NCBI GenBank assembly: GCA_017347485.1
Contig: AP021857.1
Span: 434,001 to 498,000, forward strand
Source: Candidatus Desulfobacillus denitrificans
GTDB lineage: Bacteria > Pseudomonadota > Gammaproteobacteria > Burkholderiales > Rhodocyclaceae
Direction of reading: 5' to 3'
Length of the DNA stretch: 64,000 nucleotides
The notes below the pieces were generated by a model, which worked only from the letters and a program-made list of their open reading frames with translations, had not been told where the DNA came from and ran no database searches. The position numbers and the translations under genes were made by a program. Shown in pieces: positions 13,376 to 22,193 of the stretch (positions within the stretch are counted from its first letter, which is position 1; every line of letters starts with the position of its first letter).

Positions 13376-13477
13376 CGGTTTCGAGTTTCGGGTTGATAAC
13401 CGCGCCACGGCCAGCCCATCACTCGCAACTCGCAACTCGAAATCCGAAACCCGAAACCCGAAACCCGAAACTGAAAA
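13376..13477. repeat. Inverted array of 7-bp tandem repeats
   Basis: The right arm (about 13421-13474) is a run of heptads of the type AACTCGC, AACTCGA and AACCCGA, about eight units ending 3-4 bases before the aminopeptidase ATG. The left arm (about 13376-13396) is the reverse complement of two to three such units (GGTTTCGAGTTTCGGGTTG). About 25 unrelated bases separate the arms, so transcript or single strand can fold into a long imperfect hairpin. This resembles the short-period inverted arrays seen in many environmental proteobacteria. Function unknown. Confidence 0.75.
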
Positions 13478-15016
13478 ATGCTGGCCAAACTCACCCAGAC
13501 CGCCGCCCTGCTCGGCGCCGGCGCCCTCGAGCGGGCCACCCATGCCGTGCTGGTGCTGCCGTTCGCCAGGAAACTCGACGGGCTGCGCGACGTGCCGGCG
13601 CTGGAGCGCCTGCGCGCCGCCCTCAAGCGCCGCGACATGAAGGCCGAGGAACTCGCCAAGACGCCGGTGACGGTGAATCTGTCCGGCGGCGGGCTGGCCA
13701 GTTTCGTCATGCTCGACGGCGGCAAGAGCGCCTTCGACCGGCAAAGCCTGCTGCGCCGGGCGATGGCGCCGCTCATGGAGGAGCAGCCGCGCGAGCTCAC
13801 GCTGGCGCTGTTCGGCAGCGCCGAGTCGCGGCGCGAGAATGCCCGCGAGGCGCTCTACGTGGCGTGGGTGAACGGCGCGCGCCTGCCGACGCGGCGCAAG
13901 AAACCGGCGCCGCGGCCGCTGGCGCGCATCCATCTTTACGGTGCGCGCGATGCCGCCGGCTTTGCCGAAATCGCCGCCGTGGCCGAAGCCAATACCCTGG
14001 CACGGGCGCTGACCGCCACGCCGCCGAACGAGCTGACGCCGGCGGCCTACCGCCAGCGCCTGCGCCAGATCGCGCGCGGCCGGCGCTGGCAGTTCGAGGA
14101 ATTCGATCTGCGCCGCCTGCGGCGGCTGGGGGCGGGCGCCTTCATCGCCGTCGCCCAGGGCAGCCAGCCGGAAGACGCCGCCATCGCGCATCTGTCCTGG
14201 CGGCCGAAAAAGGCGCAGGGACGGCTGGCCATCGTCGGCAAGGGCATCTGCTTCGACACCGGCGGCCACAATCTCAAGCCGGCCAAGTACATGGCCGGCA
14301 TGCACGAGGACATGAACGGCTCCGCCGTGGCGCTCGGCCTGATGCAGGCGCTGATCGAGCGCAGCATGCCGCTCGCCATCGATGCCTGGCTGCCCATCGC
14401 CCAGAACCATCTCTCGCCGGAAGCCTACAAGCAGAACGACATCGTCACCGCCCTCGACGGCACCACCATCGAGGTGGTGCATACCGATGCCGAGGGGCGC
14501 ATGGTGCTGGCCGATACCCTGACCCTGGCCAGCCGCGGTCGCGGCAAGGGCGGCGGGAAGCCGGACCTCGTCATCGACTTCGCCACCCTGACCGGCAGCA
14601 TGGGCTACGCTCTCGGCAGCCGCTACTCCGGCGTGTTCGCCACCTCTTCGGAGCTGGCACGCCTGGCCGTGGCGGCGGGGGAGGCGAGCGGCGAGCGCGT
14701 CTGCGTCTTCCCGCTCGACGCCGACTACGAGGCGGGCCTCGAGAGCAAGGTGGCCGACATCAAGCAGTGCACCCTCGACGGCGAGGCCGATCACATCCTC
14801 GCCGCGCGCTTCCTCAAGCGCTTCACCGGCGATCTGGCCTGGCTGCACATGGACCTTTCGGCCTCCAGCTGCAGCGGCGGGCTGGGCGCGGTCGGCACCG
14901 ACCTGACCGGCTTCGGCGTCGCCTGGGGGGTGGAGTTCGTCGAGCAATGGCTGGCGGCGCATGCCGCCTCTCCGGCCCCGCGCAAGCCGGCCGCCCGCCA
15001 GCGGCGGCCTGGATGA
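13478..15016 (+). CDS. Leucyl aminopeptidase-family (M17) metallopeptidase, variant active site
   Basis: 512-aa protein of the M17 family, cytoplasmic two-metal aminopeptidases. Recognisable are VGKGICFDTGGHNLKP, the helix MAGMHEDMNGSAVALGL and VHTDAEGRMVLAD. In canonical PepA the second segment reads MKxDMxG and supplies a catalytic lysine; here His-Glu replaces the lysine region, and NTDAEGR has become HTDAEGR. This is therefore a diverged subgroup whose metal set is retained but whose second-lysine function may differ. The N-terminal 170 residues match the M17 macrodomain-like region only loosely. The start ATG abuts an inverted heptad array and has no clear Shine-Dalgarno. PepA-like DNA-binding roles are not evident. 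Confidence 0.88.
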   Translation: MLAKLTQTAALLGAGALERATHAVLVLPFARKLDGLRDVPALERLRAALKRRDMKAEELAKTPVTVNLSGGGLASFVMLDGGKSAFDRQSLLRRAMAPLMEEQPRELTLALFGSAESRRENAREALYVAWVNGARLPTRRKKPAPRPLARIHLYGARDAAGFAEIAAVAEANTLARALTATPPNELTPAAYRQRLRQIARGRRWQFEEFDLRRLRRLGAGAFIAVAQGSQPEDAAIAHLSWRPKKAQGRLAIVGKGICFDTGGHNLKPAKYMAGMHEDMNGSAVALGLMQALIERSMPLAIDAWLPIAQNHLSPEAYKQNDIVTALDGTTIEVVHTDAEGRMVLADTLTLASRGRGKGGGKPDLVIDFATLTGSMGYALGSRYSGVFATSSELARLAVAAGEASGERVCVFPLDADYEAGLESKVADIKQCTLDGEADHILAARFLKRFTGDLAWLHMDLSASSCSGGLGAVGTDLTGFGVAWGVEFVEQWLAAHAASPAPRKPAARQRRPG

Positions 15017-15058
15017 CATGGCTGTCGGCTTAGGCTATTCTTGAATCATAATCCGCGT

Positions 15059-15084
15059 CCGGCGGCAAGGCTCTGTTCCGCCGG
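15059..15084 (+). other. GC hairpin in leader of the PilZ-like gene
   Basis: CCGGCGG and CCGCCGG pair across a 12-base loop, about 45 bases before the ATG at 15127. There is no U-tract, so it is not a terminator; it could be a structured 5' leader. Low certainty. Confidence 0.35.
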
Positions 15085-15126
15085 AGCATCGCCAAGAGCA
15101 TCCCTGACAAGGTCGACAACAGAATC

Positions 15127-16611
15127 ATGCTTGGCATTTTTTCCGCGAAATCCGGCCATCCGCTCGCCGATGCGAAGGAGGCCAAGCGCGTCCTCAACGA
15201 ACTTTCCGTGCGCGAGGCCGCGACGGCACTCGACGAGGTCGCCGGCTGGCTGGAGTCGGTCGCCGCCGACGAGGCCTTCAGGCTGGCCGATCGCCTGGCG
15301 CTGGTGTCCCAGCTCGACGAGGCGGTGCAGGCCCATGAGCGCAAGCTCGGCCGCGACTACCTGACTTCGCCGCGCCTCGGCCGCCAGCAGGAATACAAGC
15401 TGTGGCAGGCGAACCACGATTACTGGCAGCAATTGGGCAACGCCTACGATGCCTGCCTGACCCGCTATCGCTCGCAGGAGAAGGGCAGCGATGCGGTCAA
15501 ATCCGGCTTGCCGCAGCTGCTCATCCGCCTGCTGCGGGCCCTCTCGGCGCAGCTGAAATGGGACCAGTTCCGCTACGGGCCGGTGAATGGCGAGCTGTGG
15601 CAGCGCATGGGCCGCGCCTACCTGTTCGCCGAGCAGGGCAAGCTCTCGCGCCAGTCGCTTACGCCCTATCCGAATGTGCCGGGCGACAGCACGGTCGAGC
15701 AGGAATACCTCAAGGCGCTGGTGTTCCAGGCCTCCAGCATGGACAGCCTGCTGCCGCTGGAGATCGAGATCGCCGAGCGCATCATTGCCCATTTCCTGCC
15801 GCAATTCGTGTTCACCGCCGAGGCGCGCCCGGACAACGTGTATTGGGTGGATGCCGACCAGCCGGCGCCGCCCAAGCGCCTGGCCGTCCAGCCGCAGATT
15901 GCGCCCAGCCTGCGCTTCTTCAGCGCCGGCGCGGCACTGGAGAAGCTGGAAGCCATGCTGCGCCAGGTCGAGCGCGGCGAGGTGCCGAGCGAGGTCAATC
16001 TCGGCGCCCAGTATTCGGCGCGCATCATGCTGCCGGTGCTCAGGCACCTGGCCATGTACTGGGCGCCGAAGCCGCCGATGCGCTCGCACGACCGCCACCG
16101 CGTCAAGTCGCGGCTGACGGCAGTCAACGGCCTGGCCGCCGTGCATGACCGCTTGTCGAACCGCGGCGGCGAGCAGAGCGAGGCCTGGGTGGTCGACGAC
16201 GTCAGTCTCGGCGGCATGGGGGCGCAGGTGCCGCTCGGCGCCAACGACTGGGTGCGCATCGGCGCCCTGCTCGGCATGCAGCCCGAGGGCGGCAGCAACT
16301 GGCTGGTCGGCGTCATCCGCCGCTTCAGCCGGGAGACGCCGACGCAGGGCTCGGTCGGCATCGAAACGCTGTCCAAGTCGCCGCAGGCCATCGCCGGCGA
16401 TCTCGGCGGCATGGACTGCAACGCCATCCTGCTCGACACGCTGCACACCGGCGACACCGTGCGGGTGGTGCTGCCGAGCGCCGCCTTCGAGCCGGCGATT
16501 CCGCTGGTGTTCGCCTGGCAGGGCCGCTCGGCCCGCCTCGATCCGATCGAGCAGCTGGAGTCGGGCGTCGACTTCGACCTCGGCCTCTACCGCGTCGCTC
16601 CGCCGGGCTGA
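15127..16611 (+). CDS. Hypothetical protein with C-terminal PilZ-like segment
   Basis: 494-aa soluble protein with no signal peptide or membrane segment. The N-terminal two thirds is mostly helical and unassigned (ELSVREAATALDEVAGWLES, LSAQLKWDQFRYGPVNGELW). The C-terminal third contains VVDDVSLGGMGAQVPLG, which fits the D/N-x-S-x-x-G half of the PilZ cyclic-di-GMP motif, with the upstream basic segment HDRHRVKSRL as a possible but unaligned RxxxR partner. It looks like the conserved hypothetical proteins of betaproteobacteria that carry degenerate PilZ domains. Whether it binds c-di-GMP is inference. It stands alone between the aminopeptidase and the leftward mogA-darP pair. No clear ribosome site is visible. 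Confidence 0.75.
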   Translation: MLGIFSAKSGHPLADAKEAKRVLNELSVREAATALDEVAGWLESVAADEAFRLADRLALVSQLDEAVQAHERKLGRDYLTSPRLGRQQEYKLWQANHDYWQQLGNAYDACLTRYRSQEKGSDAVKSGLPQLLIRLLRALSAQLKWDQFRYGPVNGELWQRMGRAYLFAEQGKLSRQSLTPYPNVPGDSTVEQEYLKALVFQASSMDSLLPLEIEIAERIIAHFLPQFVFTAEARPDNVYWVDADQPAPPKRLAVQPQIAPSLRFFSAGAALEKLEAMLRQVERGEVPSEVNLGAQYSARIMLPVLRHLAMYWAPKPPMRSHDRHRVKSRLTAVNGLAAVHDRLSNRGGEQSEAWVVDDVSLGGMGAQVPLGANDWVRIGALLGMQPEGGSNWLVGVIRRFSRETPTQGSVGIETLSKSPQAIAGDLGGMDCNAILLDTLHTGDTVRVVLPSAAFEPAIPLVFAWQGRSARLDPIEQLESGVDFDLGLYRVAPPG

Positions 16612-16612
16612 G

Positions 16613-16668
16613 AGCCTTCCCCCCGGCCCCCTTCCCGGGGAAGGGGGTGACGGGTGTTCGCAGGCTGG
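16613..16668 (-). repeat. GC-rich interspersed element, copy B (short)
   Basis: Minus-strand copy retaining the GCGAACACCCGTCA core and hairpin 3 (CCCCCTTCC-CCG-GGAAGGGGG), with the GCCGGGGGGAAGG tail. It lies about 25 bases after the mogA stop in the sense direction of mogA and ends next to the stop of the PilZ-like gene. Hairpin 1 is missing. Confidence 0.7.
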
Positions 16669-16692
16669 CGCCTGCTCCCCACTGTCTTTCCG

Positions 16693-17241
16693 CTATTTCG
16701 GCCGCAGGGCCGACTTCGGCCGGAAGGCCCGGATCACCGCCTCGTTCGTCTCGACATACGGCCCGCCGATGAGGTCGAGGCAGTAGGGCACGGCGGCGAA
16801 GATGCCGTCGAGGGTCTCCTTGATCGCCTTCGGCTGGCCGGGCAGGTTGAGGATCAGCGTTTTCCCCCTGACCACGCCGACCTGGCGCGACAGGATGGCG
16901 GTCGGCACGTATTGCAGGCTGACCTGCCGCATCCGCTCGCCGAAGCCCGGCAGCACCTTGTGCGCCACGGCCAGCGTGGCTTCCGGCGTCACGTCGCGCG
17001 GCGCCGGGCCGGTGCCTCCGGTGGTCATGACGAGATGGCAGCCGGCCGTATCGGCGAGTTCGATCAGGGTGCGTTCGATTTCCGCCTGTTCGTCGGGAAT
17101 CAAACGATTTTCCATGCGCCAGGGCGAGGCCAGCGCCGCGCCGAACCACTCGCGCAGGGCCGGAAGCCCCTGGTCCTCATAGACGCCGCCGGCGGCGCGG
17201 TCGGAGATCGACACCAGGCCGATCAGCAGTTCCTCATTCAT
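16693..17241 (-). CDS. mogA: Molybdopterin adenylyltransferase
   Basis: Activates molybdopterin by adenylation before molybdate insertion, in cytoplasmic molybdenum cofactor synthesis. The 182-aa protein has the MogA/MoaB fold signatures: LIGLVSISDRA at the N-terminus, MTTGGTGPAPRDVTPEAT and LNLPGQPKAI. The longer MogA form with VLPGFGERMRQVSLQYVPTAILSRQ favours MogA over MoaB. I chose the ATG at 17241 (MNEELLIGLV), which overlaps the darP stop by 8 bases; a longer upstream frame has no family similarity. It is probably cotranscribed with darP. Confidence 0.92.
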   Translation of the reverse strand: MNEELLIGLVSISDRAAGGVYEDQGLPALREWFGAALASPWRMENRLIPDEQAEIERTLIELADTAGCHLVMTTGGTGPAPRDVTPEATLAVAHKVLPGFGERMRQVSLQYVPTAILSRQVGVVRGKTLILNLPGQPKAIKETLDGIFAAVPYCLDLIGGPYVETNEAVIRAFRPKSALRPK

Positions 17242-17746
17242 TTTCCAGCTCCCGCAGCAGGCGGAACAGTTCACGGAAGTGCTTCGGCGGCTTGCCCGCC
17301 TCGCGTTCGTGCAGGGTGCCGCGGCGCAACTGCCGCAGGCGGGTGATGTCGGCGCCGGGATGCGCCGCGCCGATCTCCGTCAAGACCGTTTCATCCTCCA
17401 GCAGCCGCTCGCGCAGCTTTTCCAGCCGGTGCTGACGGGCGGTCTCGACGGCGGAGGCGCCCTTGACGGCGTCGAGCGCCTCGCGCAGCGGCGCCGGATC
17501 GACGTCGCGCATCAGGCGGCCGATGTACTGCATCTGGCGGCGGCGCGCCTCGTGCTTGGTGAGCCGCTGCGCTTCCCGCAGCGCCTGGCGCAAGTCGTCC
17601 GGCATCTCGATGCGCGCGAGGCGCTCCAGCGGCAGCTCCACCAGCTCCGCCCCCATGTCCTGCAGGGCGTGCATGTCGCGCTTGCGCTGCGACTTGCTCG
17701 GCCGTGCGGCGGCGCCGCCGGATTCGAGGTCTTCAAGGTTTTTCAT
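17234..17746 (-). CDS. darP: Ribosome-associated protein DarP/YjgA (DUF615)
   Basis: About 170-aa, highly charged helical protein of the DUF615 family; the E. coli member associates with late 50S assembly intermediates. Recognised by PSKSQRKRDMHALQDMGAELVEL at residues about 13-35, the RLTKHEARRRQMQYIGRLMRD segment and the C-terminal REAGKPPKHFRELFRLLREL. The ATG at 17746 (MKNLEDLESG) matches the family start better than the in-frame ATG at 17779. It runs divergently from pmbA with 38 bases between the chosen starts, and the darP-pmbA divergent pair is common in proteobacteria. Confidence 0.94.
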   Translation of the reverse strand: MKNLEDLESGGAAARPSKSQRKRDMHALQDMGAELVELPLERLARIEMPDDLRQALREAQRLTKHEARRRQMQYIGRLMRDVDPAPLREALDAVKGASAVETARQHRLEKLRERLLEDETVLTEIGAAHPGADITRLRQLRRGTLHEREAGKPPKHFRELFRLLRELENE

Positions 17747-17784
17747 CTTGGTATGATTATATCTTTGCCTTCCCGTCATCCACG

Positions 17785-19125
17785 ATGTCTTCCCAGGGCT
17801 TCAGCTTTTCGCAGGACAGCTTGCGCGCCATGGCGCAGGACATACTCGACCATGCCAAGTCGCGCGGCGCCAGCGCCTGCGAGGCGGATGTCTCCGAAGG
17901 CTACGGCCAGTCGGTGACGGTGCGCATGGGCGCCGTCGAAACCATCGAGTACAACCGCGACAAGGGCGTCGGCGTCACGGTGTACCTCGGCCAGCGACGC
18001 GGTTACGCGTCGACCTCGGATTTTTCGCGCGCCGCGCTGCATGCGACGGTGGACGCGGCGCTGTCCATCGCGCGCTTCACGGCGCCCGACGAGGCCGCCG
18101 GCCTGCCCGAGGCGGAGCTGCTGGCGCGCGGCGGGATGGCGCTCGACCTCTACCACCCCTGGCCGCTGCCGGTCGACGAGGCCATCGACATCGCGCGGCG
18201 CTGCGAGGCGGCGGCCTTCGCCGTCAGTCCGCTGGTGAGGAACACCGAGGGCGCCGGCGTCTCCGCCCAGCAGTCGCATTTCGTCTCCGCCAACAGCCTC
18301 GGCTTCATGGGCGGCTACGCCTCCTCGCGCCATTACCTGTCCTGCTCGGCGATCGTCGGCAAGGGCGACGCCATGCAGCGTGACGACTGGTACAGCACGC
18401 ACCGCGACGCCGCCGAGCTGGCCGAGCCGGAGCGGGTCGGCGAATACGCCGCCCGCCGCGCCCTGTCGCGCCTGGGCGCGCGCAAGATCGCCACCTGCGA
18501 GGCGCCGGTGCTGTTCGAGGCGCCGCTCGCCGCCGGCCTGATCGGCAACTTCGTCTACGCCGCCTCGGGCGGTAGCCTCTACCGCAAGTCCTCCTTCCTG
18601 CTCGACAGCCTCGGCAAGCAGGTGTTCTCGCCGCAGGTGCACATCAGCGAGCGGCCGCACCTGCCGCGCGGCCTGGCGAGCAGCCCCTTCGACGACGACG
18701 GTGTTGCCACCCACGACCGCGAGGTGGTCGAGGCCGGCGTGCTGAAGGGCTATTTCCTGTCGACCTACTCGGCGCGCAAGCTCGGCATGCGCACCACCGG
18801 CAACGCCGGCGGCTCGCACAACCTCATCGTGCGGCCGGGCAAGCGCGACCTGGTCGGCCTCGCCGCCCTGATGGGACGCGGCCTGCTCGTCACCGAACTG
18901 CTCGGCCAGGGCGTGAATTACGTGACGGGCGACTATTCGCGCGGCGCTTCCGGCTACTGGGTCGAGAATGGCGAGATTACCCACCCCGTGCAGGAAATCA
19001 CCATCGCCGGCAACCTGAAGGAAATGCTGCGCGGCATCGTCGCTGTCGGCAACGATGTGCTGGTGCGCGGCTCCAAGCAGGTCGGCTCGATTCTGGTCGA
19101 CCGCATGACCATCGCCGGCGCATAA
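17785..19125 (+). CDS. pmbA: TldD/PmbA-family metalloprotease subunit
   Basis: 446-aa partner of TldD; the TldD/PmbA(TldE) heterodimer degrades unfolded peptides and matures some ribosomally made peptides. Family segments include EYNRDKGVGVTVYLGQRRGYASTSDFS, HLPRGLASSPFDDDGVATHDREVVE, STYSARKLGMRTTGNAGG and the C-terminal NDVLVRGSKQVGSILVDRMTIAGA. PmbA lacks the HExxxH zinc motif of TldD, as here. The ATG at 17785 (MSSQGFSFSQ) is chosen; in-frame codons further upstream run into the darP region. TldD itself is not in the window. Confidence 0.95.
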   Translation: MSSQGFSFSQDSLRAMAQDILDHAKSRGASACEADVSEGYGQSVTVRMGAVETIEYNRDKGVGVTVYLGQRRGYASTSDFSRAALHATVDAALSIARFTAPDEAAGLPEAELLARGGMALDLYHPWPLPVDEAIDIARRCEAAAFAVSPLVRNTEGAGVSAQQSHFVSANSLGFMGGYASSRHYLSCSAIVGKGDAMQRDDWYSTHRDAAELAEPERVGEYAARRALSRLGARKIATCEAPVLFEAPLAAGLIGNFVYAASGGSLYRKSSFLLDSLGKQVFSPQVHISERPHLPRGLASSPFDDDGVATHDREVVEAGVLKGYFLSTYSARKLGMRTTGNAGGSHNLIVRPGKRDLVGLAALMGRGLLVTELLGQGVNYVTGDYSRGASGYWVENGEITHPVQEITIAGNLKEMLRGIVAVGNDVLVRGSKQVGSILVDRMTIAGA

Positions 19126-19280
19126 ACCGGTTCCCCGGTAGGGGTTTCCGCGGCGCCAAGAATCGCTGTAATGGCCGCCGGCAGTTGGTGTAGTATCAGG
19201 CGGGCGATCCCCGACCCCTGGGGGTTGGACCCATCCGCCGCACGACGGCAAAGAAGAACCTCTAAAGGAGACTTATCGCA

Positions 19281-20369
19281 ATGACCATGGAACGTCGCAA
19301 ATTCATCAAGCACGCCGGCCTGGCCGGCATTCTCGCCGCGGGCGTCGCGCCGGCCGCCTACGCCCAGGGCGCCAACATCCGCTGGCGCCTGGCCTCGAGC
19401 TTCCCGAAAGCGCTCGACACCATCTTCGGCGCGGCCGATGTCTTCAGCAAAAAGCTGAAGGAGATGTCGGGCGGCAAGTTCGAGATTTCCGTCCATGCCG
19501 GCGGCGAGTTGATGCCTCCCTTCGGCGTGGTCGACGGCGTGCAGCAGGGCACGGTGGAGTGCGCCCACACGGCGCCCTATTACTTCTACGGCAAGGACCC
19601 GACCTTTTCTCTGAACTGTGCCATTCCCTTCGGCCTCAACTCGCGCCAGATGACGGCCTGGATGTACGAGGGCAACGGCCTCAAGCTGTTCCGGGAGTTT
19701 TACAAAAGCTACAACATCGTCAATTTCCCGATGGGCAACACCGGCGCCCAGATGGGCGGCTGGTTCCGCAAGCCGATCAAATCCGTGAAGGACATGAAAG
19801 GCCTGAAGATGCGCATCTCCAACCTGGCCGGCGAGGTCGCGGCGCGTCTCGGCGTCGTGCCGCAGTCCCTGCCGGGCGGCGAGTTGTATCAGGCGCTGGA
19901 AAAAGGCACCATCGACGCCGTCGAGTGGGTCGGGCCCTACGACGACCAGAAGCTCGGCTTCTACAAGGTGGCGAAGAACTACGTCTATCCGGCCTGGTGG
20001 GAAGGCGGCCCCGAGCTCGAACTCTACGTGAACAGCAAGGCCTGGGAGTCGCTCTCGCCCGAGTACAAGGCGATGCTCGAGTGCGCGGCGGCCACGGCGC
20101 ATACCGACATGCTGGCCAAGTATGACGCCAAGAACCCAAGGGCGCTGAAGGAACTGGTGGCCTCCGGCGTCAAGCTGCAGCGCATGCCGAAGGATGCGAT
20201 GGACGCGGCCTGGAAGGCGGCCCAGGAGGTGTACGCCGATCTTTCCGCCAAGAACGCAAACTGGAAGAAGATCTACGACGACCAGATTGCTTTCCGTCGC
20301 GAACAGAACCAGTGGTTTCGTTTCGCCGAGATGGGCTTCGACAGCTACATGCAGTCACTCAAGCTCTGA
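19281..20369 (+). CDS. dctP: TRAP transporter solute-binding protein, TakP/lactate-type, Tat-exported
   Basis: 362-aa periplasmic binding protein of a tripartite ATP-independent (TRAP) transporter. The N-terminus has a Tat-type signal (ERRKFIKHAG, hydrophobic stretch, AYAQ cleavage near 29). The segment VEWVGPYDDQKLGFYKVAKN followed by YPAWWEGGPELELY is the hallmark of the TakP group, which binds 2-oxo acids or lactate, so pyruvate-like monocarboxylates are the best guess. AAAGGAG precedes the ATG. Its permease genes lie downstream on the opposite strand rather than in the same operon, and all three converge on a shared terminator. Confidence 0.93.
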   Translation: MTMERRKFIKHAGLAGILAAGVAPAAYAQGANIRWRLASSFPKALDTIFGAADVFSKKLKEMSGGKFEISVHAGGELMPPFGVVDGVQQGTVECAHTAPYYFYGKDPTFSLNCAIPFGLNSRQMTAWMYEGNGLKLFREFYKSYNIVNFPMGNTGAQMGGWFRKPIKSVKDMKGLKMRISNLAGEVAARLGVVPQSLPGGELYQALEKGTIDAVEWVGPYDDQKLGFYKVAKNYVYPAWWEGGPELELYVNSKAWESLSPEYKAMLECAAATAHTDMLAKYDAKNPRALKELVASGVKLQRMPKDAMDAAWKAAQEVYADLSAKNANWKKIYDDQIAFRREQNQWFRFAEMGFDSYMQSLKL

Positions 20370-20382
20370 TCGGTTCAAGCCG

Positions 20383-20414
20383 AAAAAAGCCCCGTCTTGC
20401 GCGGGGCTTTTTTT
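20383..20414. terminator. Bidirectional rho-independent terminator
   Basis: AAAAAGCCCCG and CGGGGCTTTTT pair over a 7-base loop, with an A-run on one side and a T-run on the other. It ends the rightward binding-protein gene and the leftward permease operon. Confidence 0.93.
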
Positions 20415-20432
20415 CGCCCGTGCCATGGGCGG

Positions 20433-22193
20433 CTACTTGGCCGGCTTCTTCTCGCGCGCCATTTCCTTGAGCAGTTCGGCGGCCGGATCGGATTCCTCCT
20501 TGTCCTGGCCGCCTTCCTCCTGTTCTTCGCCATCGGCCACGGCGCTCTTGTCTTCGCCTTCCTTATCCTGCTCGCCATAGCCGCCCGGCTCGACTTCGAG
20601 CTGGATCTGCTCGATGTCGATCTTCTTTTCCTTCGTCAAGCCGCCGGTGACCAGGGCGGGAAAGGCGATCACCAGCGCCACCATGACGACCTGGATGACG
20701 ACGAAAGGCACGGCGCCCCAATAAATCTGGCCGGTGGTCACCTTGGCAATCTTCTTCCTGGTCAGGCGGTCCTCGTAGTCCTCGTGCGGCGCCACGCTGC
20801 GCAGGTAGAACAGGGCGAAGCCGAAGGGCGGGTGCATGAAGGAGGTCTGCATGTTCACCGCCAATAGCACGCCAAACCAGACCAGGTCGATGCCCATTTT
20901 CTCCGCCACGGGCGCTATCAACGGAATGATGATGAAGGCCAGTTCGAAGAAGTCGAGGAAGAAGGCCAGGCCGAAGATCAGCAGGTTCACCACGACGAGG
21001 AAGCCGAGCTGGCCGCCGGGCAGGCTGGTGAGCAGGTGCTCGACCCAGCGCGGCCCGTCCACCCCCTGGAAGGACAGGCTGAAGACGGTGGCGCCGAGCA
21101 GGATGAACATCACGAAAGAGGACAGCTTCAGCGTCGCCTCCATGGCCTGCTTGAGCAGGGTAAGGCTCAGGCGCCGGCGCGAGACGGCCATGATGAGGGC
21201 GCCCATGGCGCCCATGGCGCCGCCCTCGGTGGGTGTGGCGATGCCGAGGAAGATGGTGCCCAGCACCAGGAAGATCAGCGCCAGCGGCGGGATCAGCACG
21301 AAGGTGACGCGCTCGGCCATGCGCGAGAGCAGGCCGAGCTTCGTCACGCGATTGAGCACCGCCAGGGCGAAGGCGGCGCCGACGCCGATGCACATCGACA
21401 ACACGATCAGCTCGTCGGTCGGCATTTCCGCCGGCCGCGTCATGGCGAAGGCGATGGCGCCGGCCGTCGAGAGGACGAACAGCGCCAGCACCGAGCGCAC
21501 GCCGGCGCTGCCGTCGTCTTCGCGAATGGTGCGCGCCTCCAGCGGCAGGGCGGGCGCGGCGGCGGGCTTGATCATCGTGACGGCGAACACCCAGGCGGCG
21601 TAGAGGCCGGTGAGCACGAAGCCGGGGATGAAGGCGCCGGCATACAGGTCGCCGACGCTGCGGCCGAGCTGGTCGGCGATGACGATCAGCACCAGCGAGG
21701 GCGGGATGATCTGCGCCAGGGTGCCGGAGGCGGCGATGACGCCGGCGGCGAGCCGCCGGTCGTAGCCGTAGCGCAGCATGATCGGCAGCGAGATCAGGCC
21801 CATCGAGATCACCGAGGCGGCGACGACGCCGGTGGTGGCGGCCAGCATGGCGCCGACGAAGATCACCGCGTAGGCGAGGCCGCCGCGCACCGGCCCGAAC
21901 AGCTGGCCGACGGTGTCGAGCAGGTCCTCGGCCATGCCGGAGCGCTCGAGGATCAGCCCCATGAAGGTGAAGAAGGGGATCGCCAGCAGCGTCTCGTTCT
22001 TCATGATGCCGATGATGCGCAGCGGCAGCGCGTGCATCAGGGCTTCCGGCAGCAGCCCCAGGTTCACGCCGAGGTAACCGAAGAACAGGCCGCAGGCGGC
22101 GAGCGAGAAGGCCACCGAGTAGCCCAGCAGCAGGAAGACGATCAGCCCGGCGAACATCACCGGGGCCATGTTGGCCTGGAGAAATTCGATCAT
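20433..22193 (-). CDS. dctM: TRAP transporter large permease (DctM type) with acidic C-terminal tail
   Basis: 586-aa inner-membrane protein with more than ten hydrophobic segments. It forms the Na+-coupled transport channel with the small subunit. Family features include ETLLAIPFFTFMGLILERSGMAEDLLDTVG, the VISMGLISLPIMLRYGYD region and FLGIATPTEGGAMGAMGALI. It belongs to the long DctM subgroup with an extra central segment. The last 65 or so residues are an unusual hydrophilic, Glu/Asp/Lys-rich tail (KEGEDKSAVADGEEQEEGG) likely exposed to the cytoplasm. The start overlaps the small-subunit stop as ATGA. Confidence 0.92.
   Translation of the reverse strand: MIEFLQANMAPVMFAGLIVFLLLGYSVAFSLAACGLFFGYLGVNLGLLPEALMHALPLRIIGIMKNETLLAIPFFTFMGLILERSGMAEDLLDTVGQLFGPVRGGLAYAVIFVGAMLAATTGVVAASVISMGLISLPIMLRYGYDRRLAAGVIAASGTLAQIIPPSLVLIVIADQLGRSVGDLYAGAFIPGFVLTGLYAAWVFAVTMIKPAAAPALPLEARTIREDDGSAGVRSVLALFVLSTAGAIAFAMTRPAEMPTDELIVLSMCIGVGAAFALAVLNRVTKLGLLSRMAERVTFVLIPPLALIFLVLGTIFLGIATPTEGGAMGAMGALIMAVSRRRLSLTLLKQAMEATLKLSSFVMFILLGATVFSLSFQGVDGPRWVEHLLTSLPGGQLGFLVVVNLLIFGLAFFLDFFELAFIIIPLIAPVAEKMGIDLVWFGVLLAVNMQTSFMHPPFGFALFYLRSVAPHEDYEDRLTRKKIAKVTTGQIYWGAVPFVVIQVVMVALVIAFPALVTGGLTKEKKIDIEQIQLEVEPGGYGEQDKEGEDKSAVADGEEQEEGGQDKEESDPAAELLKEMAREKKPAK

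Noticed and set aside
13376..13477. Possible CRISPR array
   Set aside because: Units are 7 bases without spacers and are arranged as inverted arms; no cas genes nearby.
15371..15378. Additional CTGACTT-like word (CTGACTTC)
   Set aside because: Differs at the last base and is ordinary Leu-Thr-Ser coding; not counted among the 11.
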